Source: a virus
Virus record (IMG/VR): IMGVR_UViG_3300049916_000740
Span: 1-21,376 of that record
Length of the DNA: 21,376 bases
Reading direction: 5' to 3' (one strand)
Below the pieces are notes generated by a model, which was not told the origin of the DNA, did not search any database, and was given only the letters and a program-made list of their open reading frames with translations. The translations under genes and the position numbers were made by a program. Every line of letters starts with the position of its first letter. Position 1 is the stretch's first letter. This document shows, in pieces, positions 1 to 8,681 of this stretch.

Positions 1-1016
1 TCACTATTTCCACCAATCTCACTTGTCAAACCAAGATCAGCCGCAGATGACGTGCCATGTAGGATGTATTCAAAATTAGCATTCTGGGTAAATGCTCCAG
101 GATCACCAATAGCAAACTGGGTATCAACGGTAGTGTTAGCATCCAGCCTACTCTCGGATGGCCCGCCATTTGATGCTATAAAGTGCTGATGCGAAGGTGT
201 TTCATCAATAGAAAGGCTATAATTGTTTGTACTAGTGATGCCATCTCCTCCGTAGTTACCTAAGCTACCGGCATCAAATCCTCCAGCAACGTCAGTCCCT
301 ACTGGAACTCTACCTCTATAATCAGGAAGCTGAAAGTCACCATTATTTTCACCCTCGCTACCACCGTAAGTATATTTTATTACATCAAACAAGTCTTTAT
401 ATTGGCCATTCTTTGCTACAAATGCGCCTTCACATAAAAGATAATTGTTATCATTAGTAAGTCCAGCTAAAGCAATAATAGAACCAACTGGCATAACTTC
501 TTCAAACACCGTTGTAGTTTGTTCTAAACCTCCTGCAGCTTCAAAAAGTGTTGCGGCGTTCTGCCAAGCAAGATCACCATTTGTAGTTGCGGATGTAAGC
601 ACCGCGTTATTAATCGCGGGAGGACTTGGAACAGTGTATGTTTTAGTGCCAAGGATGAGTTTACTTCCTGCTTTTACTTTATCTGAAGTTAATTGAGTAG
701 CTGATTCAATTTCAGTATTAACTGAAAGTTTAGTAAATGAACCACTTAATTCAGAACCACCGACTGTAACCAATTGATTAAAGGACGCAGCAGAAGTAAA
801 TTGTAAAGGCGTTGAAACGGATGTTGATTGACCAGCCTGCGGAATATAAATTTCACTTAAAGCCGCAATGTCTGTGTTAATCTTAGTCGTAAGTGTACCT
901 TTAACAACTTCAATTTCTTGTCTAATACCATTAGTCTTTTTACGCCAGACATCGAAAGTATCGTCACCGATAATTCCATTTCCGAAGTCCATTATATCTG
1001 ATTCTTGTATTGCCAT
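1..1016 (-). CDS. Second tail-collar fibre protein (3' end outside window)
   Basis: I read this frame by hand from the ATG at 1016-1014 to the left edge: 338 codons with no stop, so the gene continues beyond the window. It starts MAIQESDIMDFGNGIIGDDT, then FDVWRKKTNG, so the GDxTFxxWRxKTN motif (residues 17-29) matches the one at 109-120 of the neighbouring fibre. Residues ~55-165 are a Ser/Thr-rich beta shaft (SLSEIYIPQ-type and KLILGTKTYTVPSPP strands). A tail-collar domain follows at ~173-240 (VMPVGSIIALAG, YLLCEGA, FQLPDYRGRVPVGT) with an HxH at 276-278 (PSHQHFI). Unlike its neighbour it lacks the VYY/HTFE/FYMP N-terminal module, so attachment probably relies on the short motif. It is probably a trimeric receptor-binding fibre. 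The start is supported by the ATAAATAGAATT upstream element shared with the preceding gene. Confidence 0.85.
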   Translation of the reverse strand, partial: MAIQESDIMDFGNGIIGDDTFDVWRKKTNGIRQEIEVVKGTLTTKINTDIAALSEIYIPQAGQSTSVSTPLQFTSAASFNQLVTVGGSELSGSFTKLSVNTEIESATQLTSDKVKAGSKLILGTKTYTVPSPPAINNAVLTSATTNGDLAWQNAATLFEAAGGLEQTTTVFEEVMPVGSIIALAGLTNDNNYLLCEGAFVAKNGQYKDLFDVIKYTYGGSEGENNGDFQLPDYRGRVPVGTDVAGGFDAGSLGNYGGDGITSTNNYSLSIDETPSHQHFIASNGGPSESRLDANTTVDTQFAIGDPGAFTQNANFEYILHGTSSAADLGLTSEIGGNS

Positions 1017-1021
1017 AATTC

Positions 1022-1029
1022 TATTTATT
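1022..1029 (-). promoter_or_regulatory. Late-promoter-like AATAAATA adjacent to second collar fibre start
   Basis: The minus strand reads AATAAATA-GAATT-ATGGCA in the 13-base gap after the 716-residue fibre stop (TAG). Sequence and spacing are the same as at the preceding fibre start, apart from the first base of the box. Confidence 0.45.
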
Positions 1030-3180
1030 CTATCCTGCTATTGCTGTTATAGTGATATGTGGTTCAACTAGCGAGTCCACGGCTCCGGTTCGAGTGTCAA
1101 ATTCGTCAGAAATACTCCCCGGCGCGGTCGTTTGGTTATGATCTTCAAATAATCTAACATCGTAACCCGTGCTATGTGCATTAAAGCTAAATCCTATTGC
1201 TCTCGAAGATGTCCACGACTTCAATATTTGATTATATATTGAAGAATTATTTTCACTACTAATTGTTGAATCAATTGTATATGTTGCAGCTACTGTTATG
1301 GTCGAGCGCGCTGCGGTCGAAGGGTACTGTATCCTTGAAAATGAATAGTATTTAGAGGGAATTAGTGTTGTATTTGATTCAGTACTTATAGAAGGATAAA
1401 AATAAGCAATGTGCTCATTGTCTAGACTTTCACCTCCGAATGTTATTTCTAACCTTACATGCTTTGTTCCAGCAGGAGGTGTATAATTCATTTTACATCC
1501 TTCTAATAATTCAGTGCCATTACTGCCAATAATTACGTTAACATCTGGTAAAGTGTGTGTTCCTGAAACAACAGTAACTGATCTTCCATCGCAAGGCCCT
1601 CCAAACGTTTCAATCACTTCGCCTAGTCTATAATTGGTGTCAACTAGTTTTAATTGATTATTGACAAACTCAAAATCTTCTGAATCAACATCCAGCGTAA
1701 TGCTATTTGCGTTATTCGCACCACCTTTACCATCTGGATCAGTCGATGATCCTAAAAGATTCGTTTGTGAATGGCTGCCATTGATTTGTATACCATTTGT
1801 AGGAGTAACATTCTGAACAACAACACTTGAACTTTCAGTTTTAATGATATAGTTAAGTACGATATAAGGTTGAATGTTATTGTGTGCTAGATTACTACCA
1901 GTAGATTCAGTAGTTACACTTCCTGCGGTATTAGGATCATAACCACCTCCTCCTTTATCTCGATCATAAACATTTCTGGCATTAACATTATTAATAGAGT
2001 GTGTATGCTCTGCTAATTCATCTACTGTAAGTGCGTGTTTGTATTCGCCACCTGAGGCACCTAACACATTAAATCCTCCACTTGGTAGTGTATTAGAATT
2101 TAAACCATTTACATCAGTAGTACCTCCAGTTGCTGTTCTGCCGATTGGAATCCGTCCTCCCATATTAGGAACATTAAAGGTAGTAGTTACATCAGCTTGA
2201 TCGGTCGTGCCTTCAAGAAATGCAGTACCGCCATATGTGTTTGAAATCACCGCGTGTAAAGCACGATAGGTATATGTATTCAGCGTTTGACCGTTGCAAA
2301 GTTTCCATTTATCAGGAGCCCCTGCTTCAGACCATTGTATCACTGAACCAATAGGATTCGGATCTTCAATTAAAAACGGATCAACATTCAGTTGTACCGC
2401 CTCTTCAAAATCCCAATCAAGAACATCGTCATCTAAAACCTTTAATATTTGACCTGGGATTGGAGGATCGCTTGGCCACGTGTATGTTGTATTAGCGTAT
2501 TTGGTTCTGCCTGTAGGAACGTCAAGTAGACTTGCCTTTAGTGTTTTGCTAGCGGTGTGTAAATCAATCGATTGTGTAAACTTAAACTCACTTGACTCTA
2601 CATAAATTTTACCATTAGCCCCAACCTGAATACCGTTTGTTGAATCATCAGCCGCAGTAAATTTTACTAATCCTTCAAATTGTTTTTCACCGGTAATATT
2701 ATCACTCGATGTAAGAGTCATGATATTGTTTTCACCACCAGTTACATCAATCAACCGAGAAAATCGAGTATCAAGAGAAGATACACTTGCTTTATTTAGT
2801 ATCGCGTCACGCGCAACTTCATTTGTTTTTCTACGCCATGAATTAAAAGTATCACCTGCAAGAACACCAAAATTTATAGGTTCAATGTCTGCATCAGAAA
2901 TTGGACTTGTATATGAGATATAAGTTTCTCCATTGAACTGGCCAGTAGGTGCGCTACCTTGGTCACTACCAGAAGGATGTACCATACCTATAGTTGGCAT
3001 ATAAAAAGTAACACCAATAACTTCTTCAAATGTATGTGCGTGAGAAGTTCCACTACCACCAGCTTGCGCAAGATCAGCTTCGTTCGCTTCTGTTTGTGTC
3101 AAGTATAAAGGCGAATAAAATCCCTTTATTCCAAACGTTGATCCCGAGTTACTTGTGCCATATATGTAATAAACTGCCAT
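1030..3180 (-). CDS. Tail-collar-domain fibre / putative receptor-binding protein (716 aa)
   Basis: Modules in order: residues 1-90, an N-terminal module also found on the gp7-like protein (VYYIYGTSN, SHAHTFEE, VTFYMP); 104-120, NFGVLAGDTFNSWRRKTN, a motif repeated at the start of the next fibre; ~125-265, a beta-rich shaft; 275-345, a phage tail-collar domain (NPIGSVIQW, KWKLCNG, FNVPNMGGRIPIG); 388-447, its HxH part (ELAEHTHS) and closing NIQPYIVLNYIIK; 455-500, a linker; ~510-716, a separate C-terminal beta domain starting YRLGEVIETFGGPCDGRS with TYTIDST-like strands. Collar domains occur in T4 gp12 short fibres and other receptor-binding fibres, where HxH histidines can bind metal in the trimer. 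The C-terminal domain is the likely variable receptor-binding tip. The product is probably trimeric. A gp12-like role is plausible but the architecture is not T4-like. Confidence 0.85.
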   Translation of the reverse strand: MAVYYIYGTSNSGSTFGIKGFYSPLYLTQTEANEADLAQAGGSGTSHAHTFEEVIGVTFYMPTIGMVHPSGSDQGSAPTGQFNGETYISYTSPISDADIEPINFGVLAGDTFNSWRRKTNEVARDAILNKASVSSLDTRFSRLIDVTGGENNIMTLTSSDNITGEKQFEGLVKFTAADDSTNGIQVGANGKIYVESSEFKFTQSIDLHTASKTLKASLLDVPTGRTKYANTTYTWPSDPPIPGQILKVLDDDVLDWDFEEAVQLNVDPFLIEDPNPIGSVIQWSEAGAPDKWKLCNGQTLNTYTYRALHAVISNTYGGTAFLEGTTDQADVTTTFNVPNMGGRIPIGRTATGGTTDVNGLNSNTLPSGGFNVLGASGGEYKHALTVDELAEHTHSINNVNARNVYDRDKGGGGYDPNTAGSVTTESTGSNLAHNNIQPYIVLNYIIKTESSSVVVQNVTPTNGIQINGSHSQTNLLGSSTDPDGKGGANNANSITLDVDSEDFEFVNNQLKLVDTNYRLGEVIETFGGPCDGRSVTVVSGTHTLPDVNVIIGSNGTELLEGCKMNYTPPAGTKHVRLEITFGGESLDNEHIAYFYPSISTESNTTLIPSKYYSFSRIQYPSTAARSTITVAATYTIDSTISSENNSSIYNQILKSWTSSRAIGFSFNAHSTGYDVRLFEDHNQTTAPGSISDEFDTRTGAVDSLVEPHITITAIAG

Positions 3181-3184
3181 AATT

Positions 3185-3394
3185 CTATTTATCTAATTTT
3201 TCAATAAGGTTATCAACAAGATTTGTTAGTTTATCAACTTTCGTTTTTAAATCTTGTATCTCTTTTGTTTTTTCTAAATGTATTTTCTTTTGTGTTAATC
3301 TTCTACGATATCCTGCGTTATCTTTTGAAAGAATGGCATTAGAGTTCGTATCTCTTTCTAAATCTTTTCTTTCTTTAACTACTAAGCGACTCAT
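3185..3394 (-). CDS. Small basic coiled-coil protein (69 aa), possible fibre-assembly or linker protein
   Basis: The product is highly charged. Residues 1-45 are basic and polar, with an RDTNSNAILSKDNAGYRRRL segment. Residues ~45-69 form a heptad-like coiled coil (IQDLKTKVDKLTNLVDNLIEKL) with I/L/V at a and d positions. I recall small proteins with a similar NAI-x-x-x-D-x-x-x-Y motif plus coiled coil at this locus in other marine myophages, so the gene is probably real despite its size. It lies tightly between the DUF4815 gene (one-base gap) and the collar fibre, and its TAG stop falls inside the fibre's ATAAATAG box. T4 gp57A is a similarly small coiled-coil chaperone for fibre trimerisation, but I see no sequence similarity. 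A role in trimerising or attaching the fibre is inference. Confidence 0.7.
   Translation of the reverse strand: MSRLVVKERKDLERDTNSNAILSKDNAGYRRRLTQKKIHLEKTKEIQDLKTKVDKLTNLVDNLIEKLDK
3186..3193 (-). promoter_or_regulatory. Late-promoter-like GATAAATA adjacent to collar fibre start
   Basis: The minus strand reads GATAAATA-GAATT-ATGGCA, matching an (N)ATAAATA late core. It overlaps the TAG stop of the 69-residue gene and ends five bases before the fibre ATG. The same 16-base string (ATAAATAGAATTATGG) precedes the next fibre gene. Confidence 0.45.
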
Positions 3395-3395
3395 C

Positions 3396-6300
3396 TTAAA
3401 TTGTAGCTATAGCCCTAAAATCTTTTACTAAAGGCGCAAACGCGGTACTTTCTGCAGTAAATACAATTTTAACTTGGAATGATGAAAAAGGTTCAACCAC
3501 TCCATCACCGCCATAGACGTATTCTACTTCACCAAACTGCGCTGATGAACTAATTGGTATATTATTAGAAGGTGCAATCCTATCAAACGCAACGGTGTTT
3601 ATAGGTTCATCGCCGGTTTTAGTTCGTATATATACTAAAATTTCAGACTGATCGTTTGGCTTTGTTGCGTTAATAAGAATATTAACTTGATCAGAAGCGT
3701 TATTCAATTCAACTTCTCGAGTAATGTATCTCGAAAGAGCATTTCCGTGGCCAGGTAACAATTCAGTATCAGCACCATTAGAATCTATTACTGCCTCGCT
3801 ATCGAGCGCATCGGCTGGATTAGTCGATGCGTCGAGAGTGCCAATGACATTGTCTTCAGCCACTAAAGATATTCTATCTAAGTCAATGACTGGACTTACG
3901 TAATCACTTTCACTTGTAAATTCAGCATCGACATGCAATTTACCTGTTGTTGTACCTGAGCCTGTTACTGTTTGTAAATTATTGAAATATAATCTTCCAT
4001 CACGCGATGTAAGATAATCACTACTTCCTATGCTTAAAAGATATCGGATATTTGTATTTGAAAAACTTAAGTCTTGTGAAATAAACCTTAAATTATTAAA
4101 AATCATATCTGGGTTACTTCCACCAATTCCTAAGGGATCAAGTCTATATGTAAATCCATCAAGATTAGTAAACTTCGCTCTCCAGATAGTCATCTTAAAA
4201 TCTTTATTTTGATCAGGCGTCCAGGTCGATGCATTTTGCGATTTAAATGAAACACCAGAATATGTATTTTTAGAAATCTTAGATCCTGTAACTGTATCGT
4301 CTCCTCCAGTTTCTGCCATCCATAATCGATAATCGGGAGAATTAGACATTACAACAATTGCATATTCAACACCTGGTGCAAGATACACTGGAGATTCGAA
4401 TTTAAATCGTGTTGCGAGACGTGCTGTATCAGAAACTGCTACTCCAGATGTTGCAATATCATCAGCTGCAGGATTTGCAGTAGTTGACCCATCGCCTGTT
4501 TCATATACTAAATCGTCTTTCGCCTTTTTCGTTACACGCGAAAATGGAAGCACCTTCTGAGTTGGCTGTCCGTTTTCAACAGTAACCAAGTGTACATTAA
4601 GAGGAACATTAGCAGATTTTGCTTTAAAGAATAGATCAATCTGTGTTGCATAACAACCGGTTGGTATTTTACCAATTAGAAAAGATTGCGCAAGAGGATC
4701 GTAATATTCTTGTACCACCTTTGTTGTAACACCTGGTATGATCTCCTTTATACGTTCTCCAGTAGATACTACTTCAATTTCACGTGTTGAAATTATCTGT
4801 TCTTGTTTAGTTTGTAATAACCCTCGAGCTACGTACGTCACAGATGCTGATGTAGTTGTATTTGCTAAATTATTTGTAGATGAATCTGTTAGTTTAAAAA
4901 CTCGTGCACCTGTTAGAAACTGTAGCGCTTGATTATTTGGAACAATGAAGAAACCATCAAGGTCACCTTCATTACTGCTAATAAGTTCTTGCCTTGATAC
5001 GCCTATTTCAGCAAATGCCGCTGTTGCTTCTTTATCAAATGTAGATTCATCAACTTCTTCGTTATCAATTCCGTACTTTTTAAAAGTTGCTTTAGAACAA
5101 TAATCTGTTATATCAATACCATCAAAGAAAGCAAAAACCTTAGTGTTAGGTTTAAGCATTTGTGCTTTAAAGTAAACTCTGCGTGAGCGAATGAATGGTA
5201 CAAAGGAGATGTCAAGCACTTTATCGCCCATACTTGTTTCAACGGTGTTGACTACAGCCTCTTGCTTGTATCCTTCCAAAATTGTTTCTGTTTTCTGCGT
5301 CACAGTGACATTTCGCACTGGGGCATTGGATGTAAAGCCTGCCTTACGTTTCGCAGCACCTTGGCCCCAGCCGTATACCTGTCTACCCGCTTTTCTTTTT
5401 GGTGAACCTACAAGATTTGTTTCAGTTGAATCATATACATTAGTGAATGAATCACTTTCGTTCAAGGCTGCTGCTACAACATCCGCATTTGATTCAATGT
5501 TAGTGATTAACGCAGGCCTTCTATCAACTTCTATCCATTCATCACCTGAAGGAGATAATTCTAAGGCGCCGTTCCATGAAGCTAAATCGTATGGATTCAC
5601 ACTAATATCAATACTTGCAGTTGGCTGATGAATTAATTTTTCGTGCGTAAAAGGTAAAGATAAAAGGTTTCCTCCTCCATCTCCACGGGCTGTGTTTAGC
5701 AACTCAGTATCTTGGTTTCCTCCTCCTAATAAACCGGCGCCTCCTCTTTGTGCGTATTTTAAACGCTTTTGGTTTAAAGAATACTTCGGTCTTAAAATTC
5801 CTTTCTTCGTATCTATAGATGCTTGATATCCTGGATCTAATATATTTGCAACTCCACCTGTTAGAAAGCTATCTACAATAATGCCATTCTTAAATCTTTC
5901 GCCGTTGCTGTCGATAATCTGTTTACCATTTGCTTCTCTTTCAAGCAATGAAAGAGAAGTGTAGTATTCTATGTTTTGAACACGCTTTTCTAATCGGCCG
6001 ATGTCTTCCATCGTAAATCTACGATTATCGACAATTCTACTTTGAATATCATCAGCACTACGTGTATAAGCTGGAATATAGAAGGTGTATAACGCCATCG
6101 TATTATCTGGAACTGATGGAATACTTGGTGATATATTCGAATCCCCTTGCACAATTTTGTATTCGCCTGTAGTATTTACAACTAGTTGGTCGTATCGAGA
6201 TTTATAATAATCAAGTTTTATTTTTGTAGCGGCATTAGGATCTAAAGCAAAATGAGCTGTGTCATTATCGTCTGGTCTAAAATCTAAAACGTCTGTAAGG

Positions 6301-8669
6301 TATTGTCCTTTGTACAGGCCAATTGAGGCATAAGGCACACTACCGTCGATGTAACTATCAACACTATAATAATCACCTGGTGTGCTACGGTCGTAATAGG
6401 TGTAAGTTATAGTTAAGCCTGAGCCTGCAGCAATTGTTGAGCCAGTATATTTAACGTTACCTACTTTATAGACACCATCACGCTGGCCGTTATCTAATTC
6501 TATACTGGATGTTAAATCAGTCACTGGTGAATCATCTATTGTAGTGACTGAAGTGATAGCAATGATATCTCGTTTAGCTAACGCATAAGATGAGTTTTGG
6601 TTTACCGGATTATTACTCGCAACTAACACTTCTGTGTGAGTAGCAACTGTTTTAATCCCCTTTATAAGACCATTACTATCATCTAATGATACTTTAACCG
6701 GTGCAATTAGATCAATCGTTGCGCTTGAAGTGTCGAAAGTAAGTGTAAGGGTTTGATTGGAATTAGAAAAAGCCACATTAGTTACAGGTATAGGAGCATC
6801 GTCACTTTGGTTAGTAACAACGTATGAGTCAACCGAATCATTAAAGAATAAAGAATTAGATTTTCCAATCATTTGACCAACCGTCACAGAAAGTGTGTTA
6901 TTACTAATAGTAAGACCACTTTTTTGCGCTCTCATTATGACCTGTGAATCAGTTCCTCCTGTCGTTATTCCTTTAATGGTGTTATAAGGAAGCAGAATCG
7001 CTCCTATATTAAATCCTGTATCAAAAATTGGTGTAGGGTTAGATTGGTTACTTTCTGACAAAGTTCCAGTAAACGTTTGACCAGAATGACTCGCAGCACC
7101 AGTTATATTTAACGCAGTCCTAGGTATTTCTCCGCTTAAATCATAAATGTATAATCTATATAGTGTACCAACTTTTTCAATACCACGTATTCTACAAGTT
7201 ATGCCGGTAAGAGCTTCTGGCGAATTGCCATCACCAAAAAACTCATATGTATTAGTTATATCTTCGTAATCTGGAAGATTAGTAATTGCTGATAGTTCAA
7301 TGTAACTACCAAGCACGGCTTGGCCAAACGATTCAACACCATCTTCAGATTCTCGTGCCTTTTCTGCGTATAGATTTATGGATTCTTCTAAAGGAACTCG
7401 ATATCCATTTACATATGCAACTCCAGGTTCGACTGAAAGACCATAGCGCGATTCACCAAATGTTTGAGCGCGCTGTGCAGTATTAATCGCAGCGTTATTT
7501 AATCCTGACACATCGCTAGCTGATGTAGTAATATCTAACGCTTGGATTTGTGTATCGTTATACAGTCCATCATTGCCTGCAAGGTTATTTCGAAATTCTC
7601 TACTCCTCGCAACAAAAGGTTGAACTGTATAATTTCCACTTTCTTCAAATGTTCGAAGAGCGGCCTTATCATCAAGCTGGGTGTATTCGGGTCTCGCGGG
7701 AGCAATGTACTGACTTGATTCTATTGTTAAAAGATTCAAATAATTGACTGCGGTAGTGCCGCTCGTTGTTGAAGCACATTTATTAGCGTTTTGAGTAATG
7801 CTGGTTATTGTAGAATCGTCAGTAAGCAACATTGGAACAAGATCAACACTATATCTATCAGCGCCTGGAGCCTTATGATTAGGTGTTCCGGCCGCGATGT
7901 CGAATAACGATTCATCTTCGGCCGTGGTTTTAATTACTTGATCTATGCGAAATACCGCAGTGCCCGTAATTACATCATCCTTTGAAGCCTTTTCAATAAA
8001 CAACCGGCTTGTTGTATCGTTATACATAAACGTGCCTTGAGAAAAGAATACACCTTTATCAGTAGTAATTTCTGAGGCGTAACCAACACCAGTATCTTGA
8101 ATAATAGTTCCTAAAGGATCACCACTAGATAAAATCGTAGAGTTACCAGAGACGAAGGCGGAATCAACTACAAGAGTACGACTATTTGCGTTTCCTGTAA
8201 CATCAAACTCACCAATATTTGAATCAGTTGCGCTTGAAACGCCTGAAGAATTATATCTTAAATACAAACGCCATCTTTGATTACCAGTAGTAAAAATATT
8301 CTCATACGCATATACTTCAGCGGACAAGTCATTGACGCTACCTGAAGCAGTTATACGTATGGTTTTACCTGCAATCAAATTCATATTAGCGTTTACTCCA
8401 GCAGTTGCTGCAGCACTATCAATATCAACATCAATATAGTTTACAGTGTCAGTAAAATAAGTACTACCGTCCAAGATAGGACCTTCTTTATAAACAGACC
8501 TTCCAAACTTGTCGATTTGCGATTGCAAAACCGACTGCATTTGATTTAATTCACGAACCTGAATACTTACACCAGGTTTGAATAAAATTCTTAGGTAATT
8601 CTTATCTTCTAATTTTGAAGTATTAAAGTCGTCAAAATAAGGAGATGCATCATAAGTTTTAATAGCCAT
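3396..8669 (-). CDS. Giant virion structural protein with N-terminal DUF4815 domain, probable peripheral baseplate/fibre-connector protein
   Basis: This 1757-residue protein begins with the DUF4815 pattern of marine T4-like phages: DASPYFDDFNTSK, NYLRILFKPGVSIQVRELNQ, LQSQIDKFGRSVYKEG (residues ~8-63), with RTFEESGNYTVQPF (~339) and SVEPGVAYVNGYRV (~412) further on. The middle has an alpha-helical stretch, MEDIGRLEKRVQNIEYYTSLSLLE (~888), then SVNPYDLASWNG with SGDEW (~1025) and a conserved-looking KAQMLKPNTKVFAFFDGIDITDYC (~1180). A C-terminal beta region ends in APLVKDFRAIATI. I recall homologues annotated only as virion structural protein. Its place after gp8 is where T4 has gp9, gp10 and gp11, so it may fill the pin/fibre-connector role, but I see no direct gp9 or gp10 similarity. 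The start lies 12 bases after gp8 without a Shine-Dalgarno. The stop is one base before the next gene. Confidence 0.85.
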   Translation of the reverse strand: MAIKTYDASPYFDDFNTSKLEDKNYLRILFKPGVSIQVRELNQMQSVLQSQIDKFGRSVYKEGPILDGSTYFTDTVNYIDVDIDSAAATAGVNANMNLIAGKTIRITASGSVNDLSAEVYAYENIFTTGNQRWRLYLRYNSSGVSSATDSNIGEFDVTGNANSRTLVVDSAFVSGNSTILSSGDPLGTIIQDTGVGYASEITTDKGVFFSQGTFMYNDTTSRLFIEKASKDDVITGTAVFRIDQVIKTTAEDESLFDIAAGTPNHKAPGADRYSVDLVPMLLTDDSTITSITQNANKCASTTSGTTAVNYLNLLTIESSQYIAPARPEYTQLDDKAALRTFEESGNYTVQPFVARSREFRNNLAGNDGLYNDTQIQALDITTSASDVSGLNNAAINTAQRAQTFGESRYGLSVEPGVAYVNGYRVPLEESINLYAEKARESEDGVESFGQAVLGSYIELSAITNLPDYEDITNTYEFFGDGNSPEALTGITCRIRGIEKVGTLYRLYIYDLSGEIPRTALNITGAASHSGQTFTGTLSESNQSNPTPIFDTGFNIGAILLPYNTIKGITTGGTDSQVIMRAQKSGLTISNNTLSVTVGQMIGKSNSLFFNDSVDSYVVTNQSDDAPIPVTNVAFSNSNQTLTLTFDTSSATIDLIAPVKVSLDDSNGLIKGIKTVATHTEVLVASNNPVNQNSSYALAKRDIIAITSVTTIDDSPVTDLTSSIELDNGQRDGVYKVGNVKYTGSTIAAGSGLTITYTYYDRSTPGDYYSVDSYIDGSVPYASIGLYKGQYLTDVLDFRPDDNDTAHFALDPNAATKIKLDYYKSRYDQLVVNTTGEYKIVQGDSNISPSIPSVPDNTMALYTFYIPAYTRSADDIQSRIVDNRRFTMEDIGRLEKRVQNIEYYTSLSLLEREANGKQIIDSNGERFKNGIIVDSFLTGGVANILDPGYQASIDTKKGILRPKYSLNQKRLKYAQRGGAGLLGGGNQDTELLNTARGDGGGNLLSLPFTHEKLIHQPTASIDISVNPYDLASWNGALELSPSGDEWIEVDRRPALITNIESNADVVAAALNESDSFTNVYDSTETNLVGSPKRKAGRQVYGWGQGAAKRKAGFTSNAPVRNVTVTQKTETILEGYKQEAVVNTVETSMGDKVLDISFVPFIRSRRVYFKAQMLKPNTKVFAFFDGIDITDYCSKATFKKYGIDNEEVDESTFDKEATAAFAEIGVSRQELISSNEGDLDGFFIVPNNQALQFLTGARVFKLTDSSTNNLANTTTSASVTYVARGLLQTKQEQIISTREIEVVSTGERIKEIIPGVTTKVVQEYYDPLAQSFLIGKIPTGCYATQIDLFFKAKSANVPLNVHLVTVENGQPTQKVLPFSRVTKKAKDDLVYETGDGSTTANPAADDIATSGVAVSDTARLATRFKFESPVYLAPGVEYAIVVMSNSPDYRLWMAETGGDDTVTGSKISKNTYSGVSFKSQNASTWTPDQNKDFKMTIWRAKFTNLDGFTYRLDPLGIGGSNPDMIFNNLRFISQDLSFSNTNIRYLLSIGSSDYLTSRDGRLYFNNLQTVTGSGTTTGKLHVDAEFTSESDYVSPVIDLDRISLVAEDNVIGTLDASTNPADALDSEAVIDSNGADTELLPGHGNALSRYITREVELNNASDQVNILINATKPNDQSEILVYIRTKTGDEPINTVAFDRIAPSNNIPISSSAQFGEVEYVYGGDGVVEPFSSFQVKIVFTAESTAFAPLVKDFRAIATI

Positions 8670-8681
8670 ATAATTTGTCTT

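Noticed and set aside
445-1071. Plus-strand frames of 83 and 67 codons
   Set aside because: They overlap the second collar fibre (1-1016) and the end of the 716-residue fibre, both with clear domains on the minus strand.
5191-5628. Open plus-strand frame of 145 codons opposite the DUF4815 gene
   Set aside because: Antisense shadow of a long confident gene; Cys/Ser-rich, without domain features.
8670-8681. ACAAATTA before the DUF4815 gene as a late promoter
   Set aside because: It departs from NATAAATA at key positions and the gap is only 12 bases.
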